DNA of 64,000 nucleotides from contig CAZQQU010000004.1 in the NCBI GenBank assembly GCA_964595625.1, positions 118,588 through 182,587 of the forward strand. The letters are read 5' to 3'. The stretch is from CAZQQU01 sp964595625 (GTDB taxonomy: Bacteria > Bacteroidota > Bacteroidia > Flavobacteriales > Flavobacteriaceae). The number at the start of each line of letters is the position of its first letter. Position 1 is the stretch's first letter. Of this stretch, positions 40,759 to 50,081 are shown piece after piece. The notes beneath the pieces are model-generated. The model was given only the letters and a program-made list of their open reading frames with translations. It was not told where the DNA came from and ran no database searches. Both the position numbers and the translations under genes were made by a program.

Positions 40759-42075
40759 TTACTCGTCTTTCCAGTGTAGGCGATCCATTTGATTATAGGG
40801 CCAGGGAGCCCCGTTGTTTTCAATATTGCTCATTGCTATATTTAGTTCGTTAGGTGCCGCTGATTGCTCCATCACCAAATACTGCCGCATATCCATAATT
40901 ATTGACAGGGGGTCAATACTTACCGGACAAGCCTCCACACAAGCGTTACAAGTAGTGCAAGCCCACAATTCTTCTCGTGTAATATAATCGTCTAAAAGCT
41001 GTTTGCCGTCATCTACAAATGTCCCTTTATTTTGGTCTATATTTTTTCCGACCTCCTCCAAACGATCCCGTGTATCCATCATAATTTTGCGAGGCGACAG
41101 TTTTTTACCAGTTTGGTTGGCGGGACATTCGGCCGTACATCTTCCACATTCGGTACAGGTATAGGCATTGAGTAGTTGTACCCAGTTTAAATCGGTTACA
41201 TCGCTGGCACCAAACTTAGGAGGTACTTCGTCTGATGGAGGAGCTGCAAAGGGATCGGCCTGGGGGTCCAACATGAGTGCTACCTCTTTGCTGACGGTTT
41301 CGTTATTAGGAAATTGCCCTTTCGGGGAAAGTTTTGCGTAATAGGTATTGGGAAAAGCCAATAAAATATGCAAGTGCTTGGAATAATACAAATAATTTAA
41401 AAATGCCAAAACTCCTAATATATGCAACCACCAAGCGGTTCTTTCGACGGCTACCAAAGTAGAAACACTCCATCCGTCCATCCAGCCACTCCAGATACTA
41501 CTCACCGGAAAACTACCTACCGAAGCATAATGTCCTGCTAGCTGTAATTGGTAATCTGCCGCGTTCATTGTCAAAAACAAAACCATTAAAACAGCCTCCA
41601 CATACAGAATTATATTGGCATCTTTCTTAGGCCAACCCTTCATTTCGGGTTTGATAAAGCGCTGAATTTTGAGTATATTTCGGCGTAGCCAAAAAATAGT
41701 TACACTTACAATCACCAGCAACGCTAGAACTTCAAAAGCAGCGATGATAAAGTCGTAAAAACCTCCCAAAAATGATAAAACACGGTGGGTACCTAAGAGA
41801 CCATCAATGATAATTTCGAGCATTTCGATATTGATGATTACAAAACCCAAATACACGATAATGTGTAATATCCCTGAGACCGGGCGGCGCACCATTTTTT
41901 GTTGCCCAAAAGCAATGCGAAGCATATTACCCCAGCGTTCACCGGGCTGATCCGATCGATTAACTTCTTTTCCGAGTAAAATGTTACGGCGTAATTTTTT
42001 TACATTTCGAACAAATAGCCAAATTCCCCCAATAAAGAGGAGGGCAAAAAGAATATTTGGAAGTAGTGATATCAT
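40759..42075 (-). CDS. Membrane iron-sulfur protein with two 4Fe-4S clusters (HdrC/NarI-like)
   Basis: 438 residues. About five to six membrane helices between 1 and 240, similar in layout to the gamma subunit of nitrate reductase. Then a cytoplasmic ferredoxin-like part with two complete CxxCxxCxxxC sets: Cys307, 310, 313, 317 (CTECGRCTAECP) and Cys373, 376, 379, 383 (CTTCNACVEACP). In HdrD- or GlpC-type proteins this part is fused to CCG domains; here those are encoded at 38810. Together they probably pass electrons between quinones and an unknown partner. A perfect TAnnTTTG (minus strand, 42092-42099) lies 16 bases before the ATG. Confidence 0.85.
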   Translation of the reverse strand: MISLLPNILFALLFIGGIWLFVRNVKKLRRNILLGKEVNRSDQPGERWGNMLRIAFGQQKMVRRPVSGILHIIVYLGFVIINIEMLEIIIDGLLGTHRVLSFLGGFYDFIIAAFEVLALLVIVSVTIFWLRRNILKIQRFIKPEMKGWPKKDANIILYVEAVLMVLFLTMNAADYQLQLAGHYASVGSFPVSSIWSGWMDGWSVSTLVAVERTAWWLHILGVLAFLNYLYYSKHLHILLAFPNTYYAKLSPKGQFPNNETVSKEVALMLDPQADPFAAPPSDEVPPKFGASDVTDLNWVQLLNAYTCTECGRCTAECPANQTGKKLSPRKIMMDTRDRLEEVGKNIDQNKGTFVDDGKQLLDDYITREELWACTTCNACVEACPVSIDPLSIIMDMRQYLVMEQSAAPNELNIAMSNIENNGAPWPYNQMDRLHWKDE

Positions 42076-42091
42076 TAATAGGGATAAAAAG

Positions 42092-42099
42092 CAAATTTA
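42092..42099 (-). promoter_or_regulatory. -7 promoter box of the membrane iron-sulfur gene
   Basis: Minus strand TAAATTTG, a perfect TAnnTTTG, 16 bases before the ATG at 42075. No clear -33 box. Confidence 0.45.
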
Positions 42100-42148
42100 A
42101 CAAATAAATTAAATCCGTATCCTGCTTTTTTTATATAGAATGATTCTA

Positions 42149-43099
42149 TTATTGATTGGGATCTGCCGGAGGGTCGTATTCTTTTGCTCTTTTGCCAAAA
42201 AGCGAAAAATGTACATAACGCTTCGGATTAAGCTTTAAATCTTGTAATAACTGTTCTAATTGTCGGGTGGCTCCTTCCAAATTCTCATACAACTGGTCGT
42301 CGTTCAGAAGTTTTCCGATACTGCCATCCGTACTGTTAAGCTGGGCGGTGGCTTGATTTAAATTAGACACTGTAGTTTCGAGTTCTTGCATTAACTTTTT
42401 AACTTCAAATTGGGCTAGCGTATCTGATAACTTCGAAAAATTATCAGACATATTTTCTAGATTACTAAAAGTTTGATCTAATTTATTTCGATTGCCAGTG
42501 AGCAGATGTTCGAGTTCTACGGAAGTTTTCTTGAAGGAAGAAGTTATAGAATTGATATTACTTAACGAGTTGCGAATATCAGCTCTGGAGTTGGTATCTA
42601 ACACTTGATTTAAAGCCGAAATCAAACTATCGGCACTCACTACAGCACTTTCAATTTTAAACTTCAACGGATCTAATTGGGAGGATACTAAATCCATCAA
42701 CCCATCGCTTTGCTCCCCGCGTAGAGTATCTCCATTTTTTAAATAGCTGGTTTGTGAATAATCCGGAACAATGGCCACATTGGTATTCCCCACTAACAAC
42801 CCCCCGTAGGTTTTGGCCAGACTCCCCACCGGAATTTTATAATCATTTTCTACCGACAGAGTTACCAAGAGCTTACCGTTCGTTTGATTGAGTTCAATTC
42901 CCTGTACTTTTCCTACTCGCAATCCATTGATGGTAACCATTGAAGCATCGGATAGACCATCTACTTGATCGTAAACCACATAAAAGGTTTGAGTTCGTTT
43001 TAAAAGATTGGTTCCTTTTAAATAATTATACCCTAATATAAGTGTTGCGATGGCAAAAATTGCCAACAAACCTGTTTTAACTTCTCTTGATACTGCCAC
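42149..43099 (-). CDS. MlaD family (MCE domain) lipid transport protein
   Basis: About 316 residues from GTG 43099. A single N-terminal membrane anchor (SREVKTGLLAIFAIATLILGYNYLKG), one MCE domain at about 35-115 (FYVVYDQVDGLSDASMVTINGLRVGKV), and a long, partly coiled-coil tail. MCE proteins form hexameric rings that shuttle phospholipids between the membranes. The frame extends to a TTG at 43123, but that codon overlaps a perfect -7 box (minus strand TAAATTTG, 43121-43128), so I prefer the GTG. The matching permease and ATPase genes (mlaE, mlaF) are not in this window. Upstream on the same strand is an amidase; the divergent lptD is also an envelope gene. Confidence 0.85.
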   Translation of the reverse strand: MAVSREVKTGLLAIFAIATLILGYNYLKGTNLLKRTQTFYVVYDQVDGLSDASMVTINGLRVGKVQGIELNQTNGKLLVTLSVENDYKIPVGSLAKTYGGLLVGNTNVAIVPDYSQTSYLKNGDTLRGEQSDGLMDLVSSQLDPLKFKIESAVVSADSLISALNQVLDTNSRADIRNSLSNINSITSSFKKTSVELEHLLTGNRNKLDQTFSNLENMSDNFSKLSDTLAQFEVKKLMQELETTVSNLNQATAQLNSTDGSIGKLLNDDQLYENLEGATRQLEQLLQDLKLNPKRYVHFSLFGKRAKEYDPPADPNQ

Positions 43100-43120
43100 C
43101 TTATATTTTGGTTTAGATGA

Positions 43121-43128
43121 CAAATTTA
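43121..43128 (-). promoter_or_regulatory. -7 promoter box of the mlaD-like gene
   Basis: Minus strand TAAATTTG, a perfect TAnnTTTG. It covers the possible TTG start at 43123 and so supports the GTG at 43099. Confidence 0.45.
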
Positions 43129-43155
43129 TAAATAATATTAAGAAGTGGTTTTATA

Positions 43156-44259
43156 TTAATTAGAATTTAGCACTTCGGTAACATTTACACGGGTTCCATT
43201 TTTATAGGCTACTATAAATGCATCCGGATATCCCTTAGCACGAGCTTCTTGTTGAAACCGTAGCACTTGGTGGTAGTCGGAAGTAGATTGGTAGTAATAT
43301 TTGTAGAGTTTTCCATCTTTTTCAGCCGTTACATTTGTCAGGCCTTTAAAATTTTGCGGCCGGGTGTCCATTTTTTTAGAAGTGGCCGCTAATTGCACTT
43401 TAAACACAATGCCTTCGTAAATCTTTTCATCGGTAGGAATTGTAACCTGCAAATCATTGGGACTGTTTTCTACTTGATTGGGTGTCCCTCCTCCAGAATA
43501 AGAAGCCTCCGATTGGTAGTATTTAAGGATGGCTTCGGCTATGGCTTTGGCCATATCCGACTGACCGCGGCCCGAATTCAAATACTTTCCTTCGTTCCAA
43601 TTAGTTAAAAACCCAACTTCGATTAAGACACTGGGCATGGAAGTTTTTAATAACACCCAAAAACCAGCTTGTTTGACACTGCGGTTGCGGCGGTTAAGCT
43701 GGTGTGTAAAATTATCTTGTATATAACTGGCTACTTCAATACTCTGCTGTAAGTATTCCTCTTGTAAAATTACTAATCCGATGAGTGATTCTGGAGAATT
43801 GGGGTCAAAGCCCGAATAAATTTCTTCGTGATTTTCTTCTAAAAAGATAACCTGGTTTTCTTTTTTGGCGACCTCAAAGTTTTCCTCACTTTTGTGAAGC
43901 CCCAATACAAAGGTTTCAGTTCCATATGCTTGTTTATTGGCAGCAGCATTGCAATGCACCGACACAAACAAATCGGCATCCGCACGATTGGCGATGTTAG
44001 CGCGATCGTTAAGTCCCACAAACACATCCGTTTTTCGGGTATAAACCACTTGAATGTTTTTGTTTTTTTCTAAAATCTTTCCGGCTTCCAACACTATGTT
44101 TAAGGCTATATCTTTTTCAATGAAGCCATTGCCCTTATTGCCCGGGTCTTTGCCACCGTGACCGGCGTCTAAAACCACTACAAAGGGTTTGGTTTGTGCC
44201 TCCAAGGGGGATAGTAGAAAAAAGCAAGCTAAAAGGGAGATTATAAATCGTATTTTCAT
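43156..44259 (-). CDS. N-acetylmuramoyl-L-alanine amidase (AmiC family) with C-terminal SPOR-like region
   Basis: Cleaves the bond between MurNAc and the stem peptide in peptidoglycan. 367 residues; signal peptide 1-22 (ending LEAQT). Zinc ligands and catalytic residues of the Amidase_3 fold: His34 in VLDAGHGGKD, Glu48 in FIEKDIALN, His in SVHCNAA (about 103), and the catalytic Glu in SVLIEVGFL (about 217). The last 80 residues look like a SPOR-type domain (FKVQLAATSKK to DAFIVAYKNG), which would direct the enzyme to denuded septal glycan. The gene is divergent from lptD and probably heads the run of genes down to the iron-sulfur proteins. Confidence 0.92.
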   Translation of the reverse strand: MKIRFIISLLACFFLLSPLEAQTKPFVVVLDAGHGGKDPGNKGNGFIEKDIALNIVLEAGKILEKNKNIQVVYTRKTDVFVGLNDRANIANRADADLFVSVHCNAAANKQAYGTETFVLGLHKSEENFEVAKKENQVIFLEENHEEIYSGFDPNSPESLIGLVILQEEYLQQSIEVASYIQDNFTHQLNRRNRSVKQAGFWVLLKTSMPSVLIEVGFLTNWNEGKYLNSGRGQSDMAKAIAEAILKYYQSEASYSGGGTPNQVENSPNDLQVTIPTDEKIYEGIVFKVQLAATSKKMDTRPQNFKGLTNVTAEKDGKLYKYYYQSTSDYHQVLRFQQEARAKGYPDAFIVAYKNGTRVNVTEVLNSN

Positions 44260-44386
44260 CGGTTCCTTTTAATTATTTATAGGTTTGATTGGAGCCACCC
44301 GATAAAAATCGCAGGGATGACATGGACCAATCCTCCAAATCTCAATCAAAGCCACTTGTATTTTATTTGTAAATCCTTAGCTCTAA

Positions 44387-44418
44387 TTTAAAATCTGCTG
44401 AAAATTTGGTTATTTTTA
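44387..44418 (+). promoter_or_regulatory. Promoter of lptD
   Basis: TTTA at 44387-44390, 20-base spacer, TATTTTTA at 44411-44418 (7 of 8 matches to TAnnTTTG). Transcription would begin near 44425, which rules out the upstream TTG at 44406 as start codon of lptD. Confidence 0.5.
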
Positions 44419-44468
44419 CCCTGTCAATAATCAGGCCATTAATTGTCACAAAAATAGGACTTAATTCA

Positions 44469-47159
44469 TTGCAAACAAATATACATCGCCTGCTTTTATT
44501 AACTTGTTTACTGCTTTTTGGAACAAGCCGATTCTCTGCTCAAGAAGTGGGGCAAAATAACTCCATACCTATAAAATCCCCAGACACCTTAGAAGTTTCT
44601 ATCAATCAATTTGCAGAATTACCTCAAGAACAAGCTTCAGACTCTATAAAAAATGATACCCTAATAAAACCTCCCAAGTTTTTATCAGGCATTGTGGATT
44701 ACCATGGTGAGGATTATGTATTGATGAACCGCAAGCAAAACAAAATGTACCTCTACAACGAAGCATTTATCATTTATGAAGATATGCGTATCGACGCCGG
44801 GTACATCATTTTAGACAACAATAAAAAAGAAGTCTATGCCCGAGGAATTATTGATTCTTCCGGCAACTATATCCAAAGACCGGTTTTTGTTCAAGGACAA
44901 AACAAAGTAGAACCCGACTCCATCCGGTTTAACCATGAGACCAAAAAAGCACTGATTTATAATGCTCGTACCCAGCAAGGAGAAATCAACACCATTGCAG
45001 AGGTTTCCAAAAAAGAAAACGATTCGGTGTATTTTATGAGTAACGTAAAGTTCACCACGGCCAAAGACATCGACCGACCTGAATATTATTTCTTTTCCCG
45101 GAAGGTCAAGTTAATTCCCCGAGAAAAAATTGTTACTGGACTCACCAATATGTACATCGCTGATGTACCTACTCCTTTGGGAGTTCCATTTGCTTATTTT
45201 CCCTTAGAAGACAAAAACACCTCCGGCTTTATTATTCCAACCATCGGAGAAAACAGCAATCGCGGGTTTTTCTTTCAAAACGGCGGCTATTATTTTGCTA
45301 TTAGCGATTATCTCGACCTACTGGCCGTTGGAGATTATTACACCAATGGTAGTTATGGTCTGCGATTTGAATCCAATTATGCTTGGCGTTACCATTTTAG
45401 AGGTCAAATGGCAGTACGCTACGAAAACTTAGTCAATAGCGAGCGAGGTTTTCCCGATTATGCACAAAGCTCGGTGTACAATATCCAATGGAGACACCAA
45501 CAAGACCCTAAATCGAATCCCAATTCGCGATTTTCCGCATCGGTCAACTTAGGAAGTAGCCGGTATTATCGCCAATCGATTAACCAACTTAACACGGGTA
45601 ATTTTCTCAACAATACCTTGAGTTCTTCGGTGTCTTATTCGCGAACTTTTGAGGGGGACCCCCAAGTCAATTTGAGCCTCACAGCCACCCACTCTCAAAA
45701 CACCAACACCCAAGAAATAAACATGACCCTGCCCAATTTTACGGCAAGTGTCTCCAGAATTTATCCCTTTGCCTCCAAAAGTGGTAGCAAAAAAGGGATT
45801 ATTCAAAATATCAACCTACAATACGATGTAACTGCTCAAAACCGGATTACTACCACTGACTCCCTGTTTTTTAAAAGTGAAATGTTTAATAACGCCTTAC
45901 TGGGAGCACAACACAACATACCTATAGCAACCAATTTTAAGATATTTAACTACCTCAACGTCAATTTAGCTACCAATTACAAAGAATCTTGGGTGTTTCA
46001 AACCTATCGCAAGTACTACGACACCGAGTTAAACCAAGTGATTAACGACACCATTCGCGGTTTTGACAGCTACCGAACTTACAATTTTTCGAGCGGTCTA
46101 AGTACCACACTTTACGGTATGTTTAATTTTGGTGAAAACCAAAAAATTCAAGCAATCCGTCACGTAGTCAACCCCTCAGTAGGCTTTTCAATTAATCCGG
46201 CCTTTGATCAATATTACGAGGATTTAAAATACAACCAAGTGATCGCAGGTGGATTTACGGAAGAAGAAATTCTTACCTACTCCCGTTTTGAAGGTAGTAT
46301 GTTTGGGGCTCCCAACCAACGCTTTTCCAGTTCGGTGAGTTTTGCGGTAAACAACACCTTGGAAGCCAAAGTCCGCAGTAAAGACTCAACGGCTACGGAG
46401 GCTAAAAAAATAAAAATCCTCAACAATCTCAATTTGAGTACCTCCTACGATATTGCAGCCGATTCGCTGAAGTGGAGCCCGTTGCGGATTGCAGGAAGTT
46501 TGCCAATTATTGAAAAACTAGACTTAAACTTTTCGAGTACCCTCAATCCGTATGCACTGGACAATAACAACCGCTTAGTCAACGAGTGGAATATCAACAA
46601 CGGTGGTAGTTTATTTCGGCTTACCGATGCCAATGCCAGTTTGAATTACAACTTCAGCAGTCGGGACTTTCAACGCGACAGGCAGGATGATATGCAAAAT
46701 CGAACCTACCAAAGCGGGGGGCGGAAAGATGATTTGTTTGGAGACTCCAACAGTATGTCCGACTTTTCAGAAATGCCCCAACAAACCGAAGAAGAGAACG
46801 TCAATGTAACCCGCTATCGCTATTCCATCCCGTGGGATTTACGACTGGCTTATACCGTTTCGTATAACAATGGTCAACGCCAAAACGAAATCAGTTCGCA
46901 CTCTTTGATGTTTAGCGGGAATGTTGATATTTCGCCCCGCTGGACAGTGGGAGTTAATTCGGGATATGATTTTAAAAATAAGGGGTTTACCTATACCCAA
47001 TTCCGTTTTCAACGAGATTTAGAAAGCTGGCAAATGAGCTTTAATTGGGTGCCTTTTAGTAGCAATGCTTCCTGGTACTTCTTCATCGGAATCAAAGCCT
47101 CCGTACTGAGCGATATCAAGTACGACAAACACCGCGAACCGGATCGTAGATTGTTTTAA
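44469..47159 (+). CDS. lptD: LPS assembly outer membrane protein LptD (Bacteroidota type)
   Basis: Outer membrane barrel that inserts lipopolysaccharide into the outer leaflet. About 896 residues from TTG 44469. The signal peptide follows (HRLLLLTCLLLFGTSRFSAQ), then an N-terminal OstA/LptA-like beta-jellyroll (about 60-220, VDYHGEDYVLMNRKQNKMYL), then a long barrel part rich in alternating strands to the C-terminal end, where a last strand precedes RRLF. The frame is open back to TTG 44406, but a promoter box lies at 44411-44418, so the start must be later; TTG 44469 is the best in-frame candidate that keeps the full signal peptide. Divergent from the amidase gene. Confidence 0.88.
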   Translation: MQTNIHRLLLLTCLLLFGTSRFSAQEVGQNNSIPIKSPDTLEVSINQFAELPQEQASDSIKNDTLIKPPKFLSGIVDYHGEDYVLMNRKQNKMYLYNEAFIIYEDMRIDAGYIILDNNKKEVYARGIIDSSGNYIQRPVFVQGQNKVEPDSIRFNHETKKALIYNARTQQGEINTIAEVSKKENDSVYFMSNVKFTTAKDIDRPEYYFFSRKVKLIPREKIVTGLTNMYIADVPTPLGVPFAYFPLEDKNTSGFIIPTIGENSNRGFFFQNGGYYFAISDYLDLLAVGDYYTNGSYGLRFESNYAWRYHFRGQMAVRYENLVNSERGFPDYAQSSVYNIQWRHQQDPKSNPNSRFSASVNLGSSRYYRQSINQLNTGNFLNNTLSSSVSYSRTFEGDPQVNLSLTATHSQNTNTQEINMTLPNFTASVSRIYPFASKSGSKKGIIQNINLQYDVTAQNRITTTDSLFFKSEMFNNALLGAQHNIPIATNFKIFNYLNVNLATNYKESWVFQTYRKYYDTELNQVINDTIRGFDSYRTYNFSSGLSTTLYGMFNFGENQKIQAIRHVVNPSVGFSINPAFDQYYEDLKYNQVIAGGFTEEEILTYSRFEGSMFGAPNQRFSSSVSFAVNNTLEAKVRSKDSTATEAKKIKILNNLNLSTSYDIAADSLKWSPLRIAGSLPIIEKLDLNFSSTLNPYALDNNNRLVNEWNINNGGSLFRLTDANASLNYNFSSRDFQRDRQDDMQNRTYQSGGRKDDLFGDSNSMSDFSEMPQQTEEENVNVTRYRYSIPWDLRLAYTVSYNNGQRQNEISSHSLMFSGNVDISPRWTVGVNSGYDFKNKGFTYTQFRFQRDLESWQMSFNWVPFSSNASWYFFIGIKASVLSDIKYDKHREPDRRLF

Positions 47160-47244
47160 CGACTTCCTCCTCTTTTACCATGTGCCCTCGAATCAGCGTA
47201 GCTCTTACTTCTATAAAAAAATGTTAATAATATTATTTTTTTTA

Positions 47245-47252
47245 TATATTTG
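47245..47252 (+). promoter_or_regulatory. -7 promoter box of the T9SS protein gene
   Basis: TATATTTG, a perfect TAnnTTTG, 47 bases before the ATG at 47300. No clear -33 box. Confidence 0.5.
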
Positions 47253-47299
47253 TAGGCTGTTTTGATAGCAGACTATCAATGTTTTAAAACACTTTTTTT

Positions 47300-49264
47300 A
47301 TGAAAAAACTATTACTTTCAGGAGTTGTTTTGAGCACTTGCTCCCTTTGGGCTCAATTGTATGTAAGCCCAACCCTCACTGACGAAGACACGTATATCTA
47401 TGCCAATGACGTGGTTTTGTATGTGGAAGATTATATAGATTTACGTAGAAATAATAATATTATTCCTGATAATATCAGCCAGGAAGCCAGTATCTACTTA
47501 CGGGGTTATGCTCAGTTGATGCAAGGCAATGGAGCTGTAAACCAAGGTAGAGGGCAACTATCTATCTGGCAATGGGGCTGGCAGGATGAATACGGCTATC
47601 ACAACTGGTCCTCACCGGTAGGAAATACCAACCCCACAAGTGTTAACGAAACCGGAAATATTAATTTTGGAATCACCTCATTTTATGACCCCAATTGGGA
47701 TGAGGAAGGAGCTCGCACATTGGAAGCCAAACGTGCGGATCATATCGGAGGCAACGATGGCCAAAGAGGTCACTTACGAATAGCACGAAAATGGATACAC
47801 ATTTTAGGAGCCAATGGGGATTATGCCAGTTGGATTCATGTAGGAGCTAACAATGCCATTCCCGCTGGAACAGGCTTTACGATGAAAGGAACCTCTGGTA
47901 CCGATAGCTTAAAAACCCAACTTTACGACTTTCGAGGACGCCCTAATAACGGGACTATTGAACACGCAATTACCGGTATTGGAATCTGGAGATATGTCGG
48001 TAACCCCTACCCCTCGCATTTGGATTTGACTGATTTTTTACTAGAAAATGAAAGCGTAATTGAAGGTCAAGTATGGTTTTACGATAAAAATCCTAATGTA
48101 AAATCCCATATCCTTACCGAAATTCAATCCGGCTATGGAACTTGGGTGCCTTATGGGGGAGACGCAGAAATTATTCCTGACGACCTGGTCTATATCGGAA
48201 CTACTGAAAGTACATATGCAGGTGTGTATACCGCTGCTACCTATACTATGTACTATGGTAACGGCAATCCTACCGACTACCCCAATACAACATCTTCCAG
48301 TGACTATACTAACCAAACCCGTTTTGCCGGGATTGGCCAAGGCTTTATGGTTAAACCAAAAGTAGAAGCTGGAAATATCATCGTATTTAATAACAGCATG
48401 CGACGAGCAATTCCGGAATATTGGGGAGACTATCACAATGTATTCCGGGGTGGAGCTACTGACGACAACAGCTTTCAAGCCGAAAGTGATTCGCCGACAT
48501 TATCCGACTACCCTGTACTAACTCAGCCAGATAATTCCCAGGCTTTTTTACGATTTTACGTGGAAGTTAACGATACTTATTTACGAGATATGGCCTTATC
48601 ACTCAACAGTCAGACGACCAAATACAAAGATTGGGGTTGGGATGGTGGACATCCCGGCTTAGTGAGCAAAGGAGATTCTTTTTGGGTACTGGAAAACGAA
48701 ACGGCTCCCTATGTAATTCAAGGACGTCCGTATGATATTAATGACGCTATTCCACTAGGAATTAAAGGAGGTACAGAACCCAATACCTACAAGGTAAAAT
48801 TAGCTGAAAAAAGAAACTTTGTCGGTGAGGTGTACCTGTATGACAAACTCAACAATATCTATCAAAAAATTTATACCATTAACGACAATTCGAATACGGT
48901 ATCCGTAAACCATGCCACTATTTATACCAACTCAAGCGATGAAATAAGAGACCGGTACTATATAATGTACAAACGCAATCAAAACAGCAACGGCCCGGTA
49001 ACTTTTAAAGAATCAGAAATTAATTTCTTCCAAAACAACCGAGCCAAACAATTGGAAGTGTACAACAAACAGCGTTTGGCGATCGAAACTATTTCACTCT
49101 ATGATATGAGTGGAAAATTAGTCATCACCCAAAACAATATAGGTGACTTAGAAAAAATAACCTTGAGTACTTCCCGATTGAGCGATGGTATCTATGTAGT
49201 AACTGTAATTACTCAAGACAACCGAATGATTGATTACAAAATCAACATCTTAAATCAAAACTAA
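47300..49264 (+). CDS. T9SS-secreted protein of unknown function
   Basis: 654 residues. Signal peptide 1-19 (MKKLLLSGVVLSTCSLWAQ) and a type A T9SS sorting domain in the last 75 residues (from about 578, LEVYNKQRLAIETISLYDMSGK to YKINILNQN). The large middle part is not a family I can name. It is rich in Tyr, Trp and Asn, with stretches such as WRYVGNPYPSHLDL and GIGQGFMVKP that are common in Bacteroidota surface proteins of unknown function. It stands alone between lptD and a terminator. Confidence 0.8.
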   Translation: MKKLLLSGVVLSTCSLWAQLYVSPTLTDEDTYIYANDVVLYVEDYIDLRRNNNIIPDNISQEASIYLRGYAQLMQGNGAVNQGRGQLSIWQWGWQDEYGYHNWSSPVGNTNPTSVNETGNINFGITSFYDPNWDEEGARTLEAKRADHIGGNDGQRGHLRIARKWIHILGANGDYASWIHVGANNAIPAGTGFTMKGTSGTDSLKTQLYDFRGRPNNGTIEHAITGIGIWRYVGNPYPSHLDLTDFLLENESVIEGQVWFYDKNPNVKSHILTEIQSGYGTWVPYGGDAEIIPDDLVYIGTTESTYAGVYTAATYTMYYGNGNPTDYPNTTSSSDYTNQTRFAGIGQGFMVKPKVEAGNIIVFNNSMRRAIPEYWGDYHNVFRGGATDDNSFQAESDSPTLSDYPVLTQPDNSQAFLRFYVEVNDTYLRDMALSLNSQTTKYKDWGWDGGHPGLVSKGDSFWVLENETAPYVIQGRPYDINDAIPLGIKGGTEPNTYKVKLAEKRNFVGEVYLYDKLNNIYQKIYTINDNSNTVSVNHATIYTNSSDEIRDRYYIMYKRNQNSNGPVTFKESEINFFQNNRAKQLEVYNKQRLAIETISLYDMSGKLVITQNNIGDLEKITLSTSRLSDGIYVVTVITQDNRMIDYKINILNQN

Positions 49265-49286
49265 TTTTTCGCTTATAATTGCAAGG

Positions 49287-49316
49287 CCGCCTTCTTCGGA
49301 AGGCGGTTTTTTTTTA
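49287..49316 (+). terminator. Rho-independent terminator after the T9SS protein gene
   Basis: Eight-base stem CCGCCTTC (49287-49294) / GAAGGCGG (49299-49306), loop TTCG, followed by about ten T. The T run touches the stop of the convergent DUF481 gene. Confidence 0.9.
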
Positions 49317-50081
49317 ATGAAAAGTATAAATTAAGCCTGTAGTCAGATTGTAAAAGGTAGTATTTACCTCTTCTGCTGGATGCGAATCAAAAGTGAGTGT
49401 ATAGGAAGTTTTTAATGCCAACTTATCGATTAAATCAATCACTATCGAGTTTTCAGTAGCAAATCGATGATCACTCCAATGCCTTAGTAAAGGCTGGTAA
49501 TAGCTGGTGCTGACCATAGAAATTCGTTCGGTAGGATATACACTGATGGAAACGTAAAAACTGCCTCGCACATCTCGGTTTATCAACAATGGGGCATTGT
49601 AGATTTCTTCGTACTCAAAGAGTAAAATGCTTCCTACATACAGTCGGTGTTTTTCGTGACCAATAATTTTAAGTCGGGGTCCGGTACCTAACAAACCTCT
49701 AAAATTAATTTTAGCAATCGAGTTGTATTGCCCTTGTATCAAACTTTCCCAAACCATGAGATCCGAAAGTTTGACGTTGTGACGAAAATGTAAGGAACCT
49801 TGGTTAACAAAATTTTGACCCGCCGAGCGTTCCAACGAAAAATCACTGACCAACAAAAACAAGTGGTAGGGAATTTTATATTGGAGGTGGGTTTTATTAC
49901 CTACGCGAAACAGGTCGTTGGTATTTCGCGTAAGCGAAAAATTGAGCGAGGTAGTGCCGTGCCAGCCTGTAGTGTCGGTTACTTTTCTAAGAGATTCGAC
50001 ATTGATGATTTGTGAAAAAATGCTAGTGGGTACCAAGCACAGTAAAATCAGGAAGACGAGTTTAGAAATATTGTGATACAT
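49314..50081 (-). CDS. DUF481 family outer membrane protein
   Basis: 255 residues. Signal peptide about 1-23 (ending TSIFSQ). The rest is made of alternating beta strands with aromatic girdles, ending in TGLIYTFH with the final aromatic residue usual for outer membrane barrels. It resembles the DUF481 (YdiY-like) family, whose role is unknown. It starts 20 bases inside the end of the nitronate monooxygenase gene, so translation of the two may be coupled. Confidence 0.75.
   Translation of the reverse strand: MYHNISKLVFLILLCLVPTSIFSQIINVESLRKVTDTTGWHGTTSLNFSLTRNTNDLFRVGNKTHLQYKIPYHLFLLVSDFSLERSAGQNFVNQGSLHFRHNVKLSDLMVWESLIQGQYNSIAKINFRGLLGTGPRLKIIGHEKHRLYVGSILLFEYEEIYNAPLLINRDVRGSFYVSISVYPTERISMVSTSYYQPLLRHWSDHRFATENSIVIDLIDKLALKTSYTLTFDSHPAEEVNTTFYNLTTGLIYTFH

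Noticed and set aside
47160..47244. tRNA-like sequence downstream of lptD
   Set aside because: No cloverleaf arms or T-loop consensus could be fitted.
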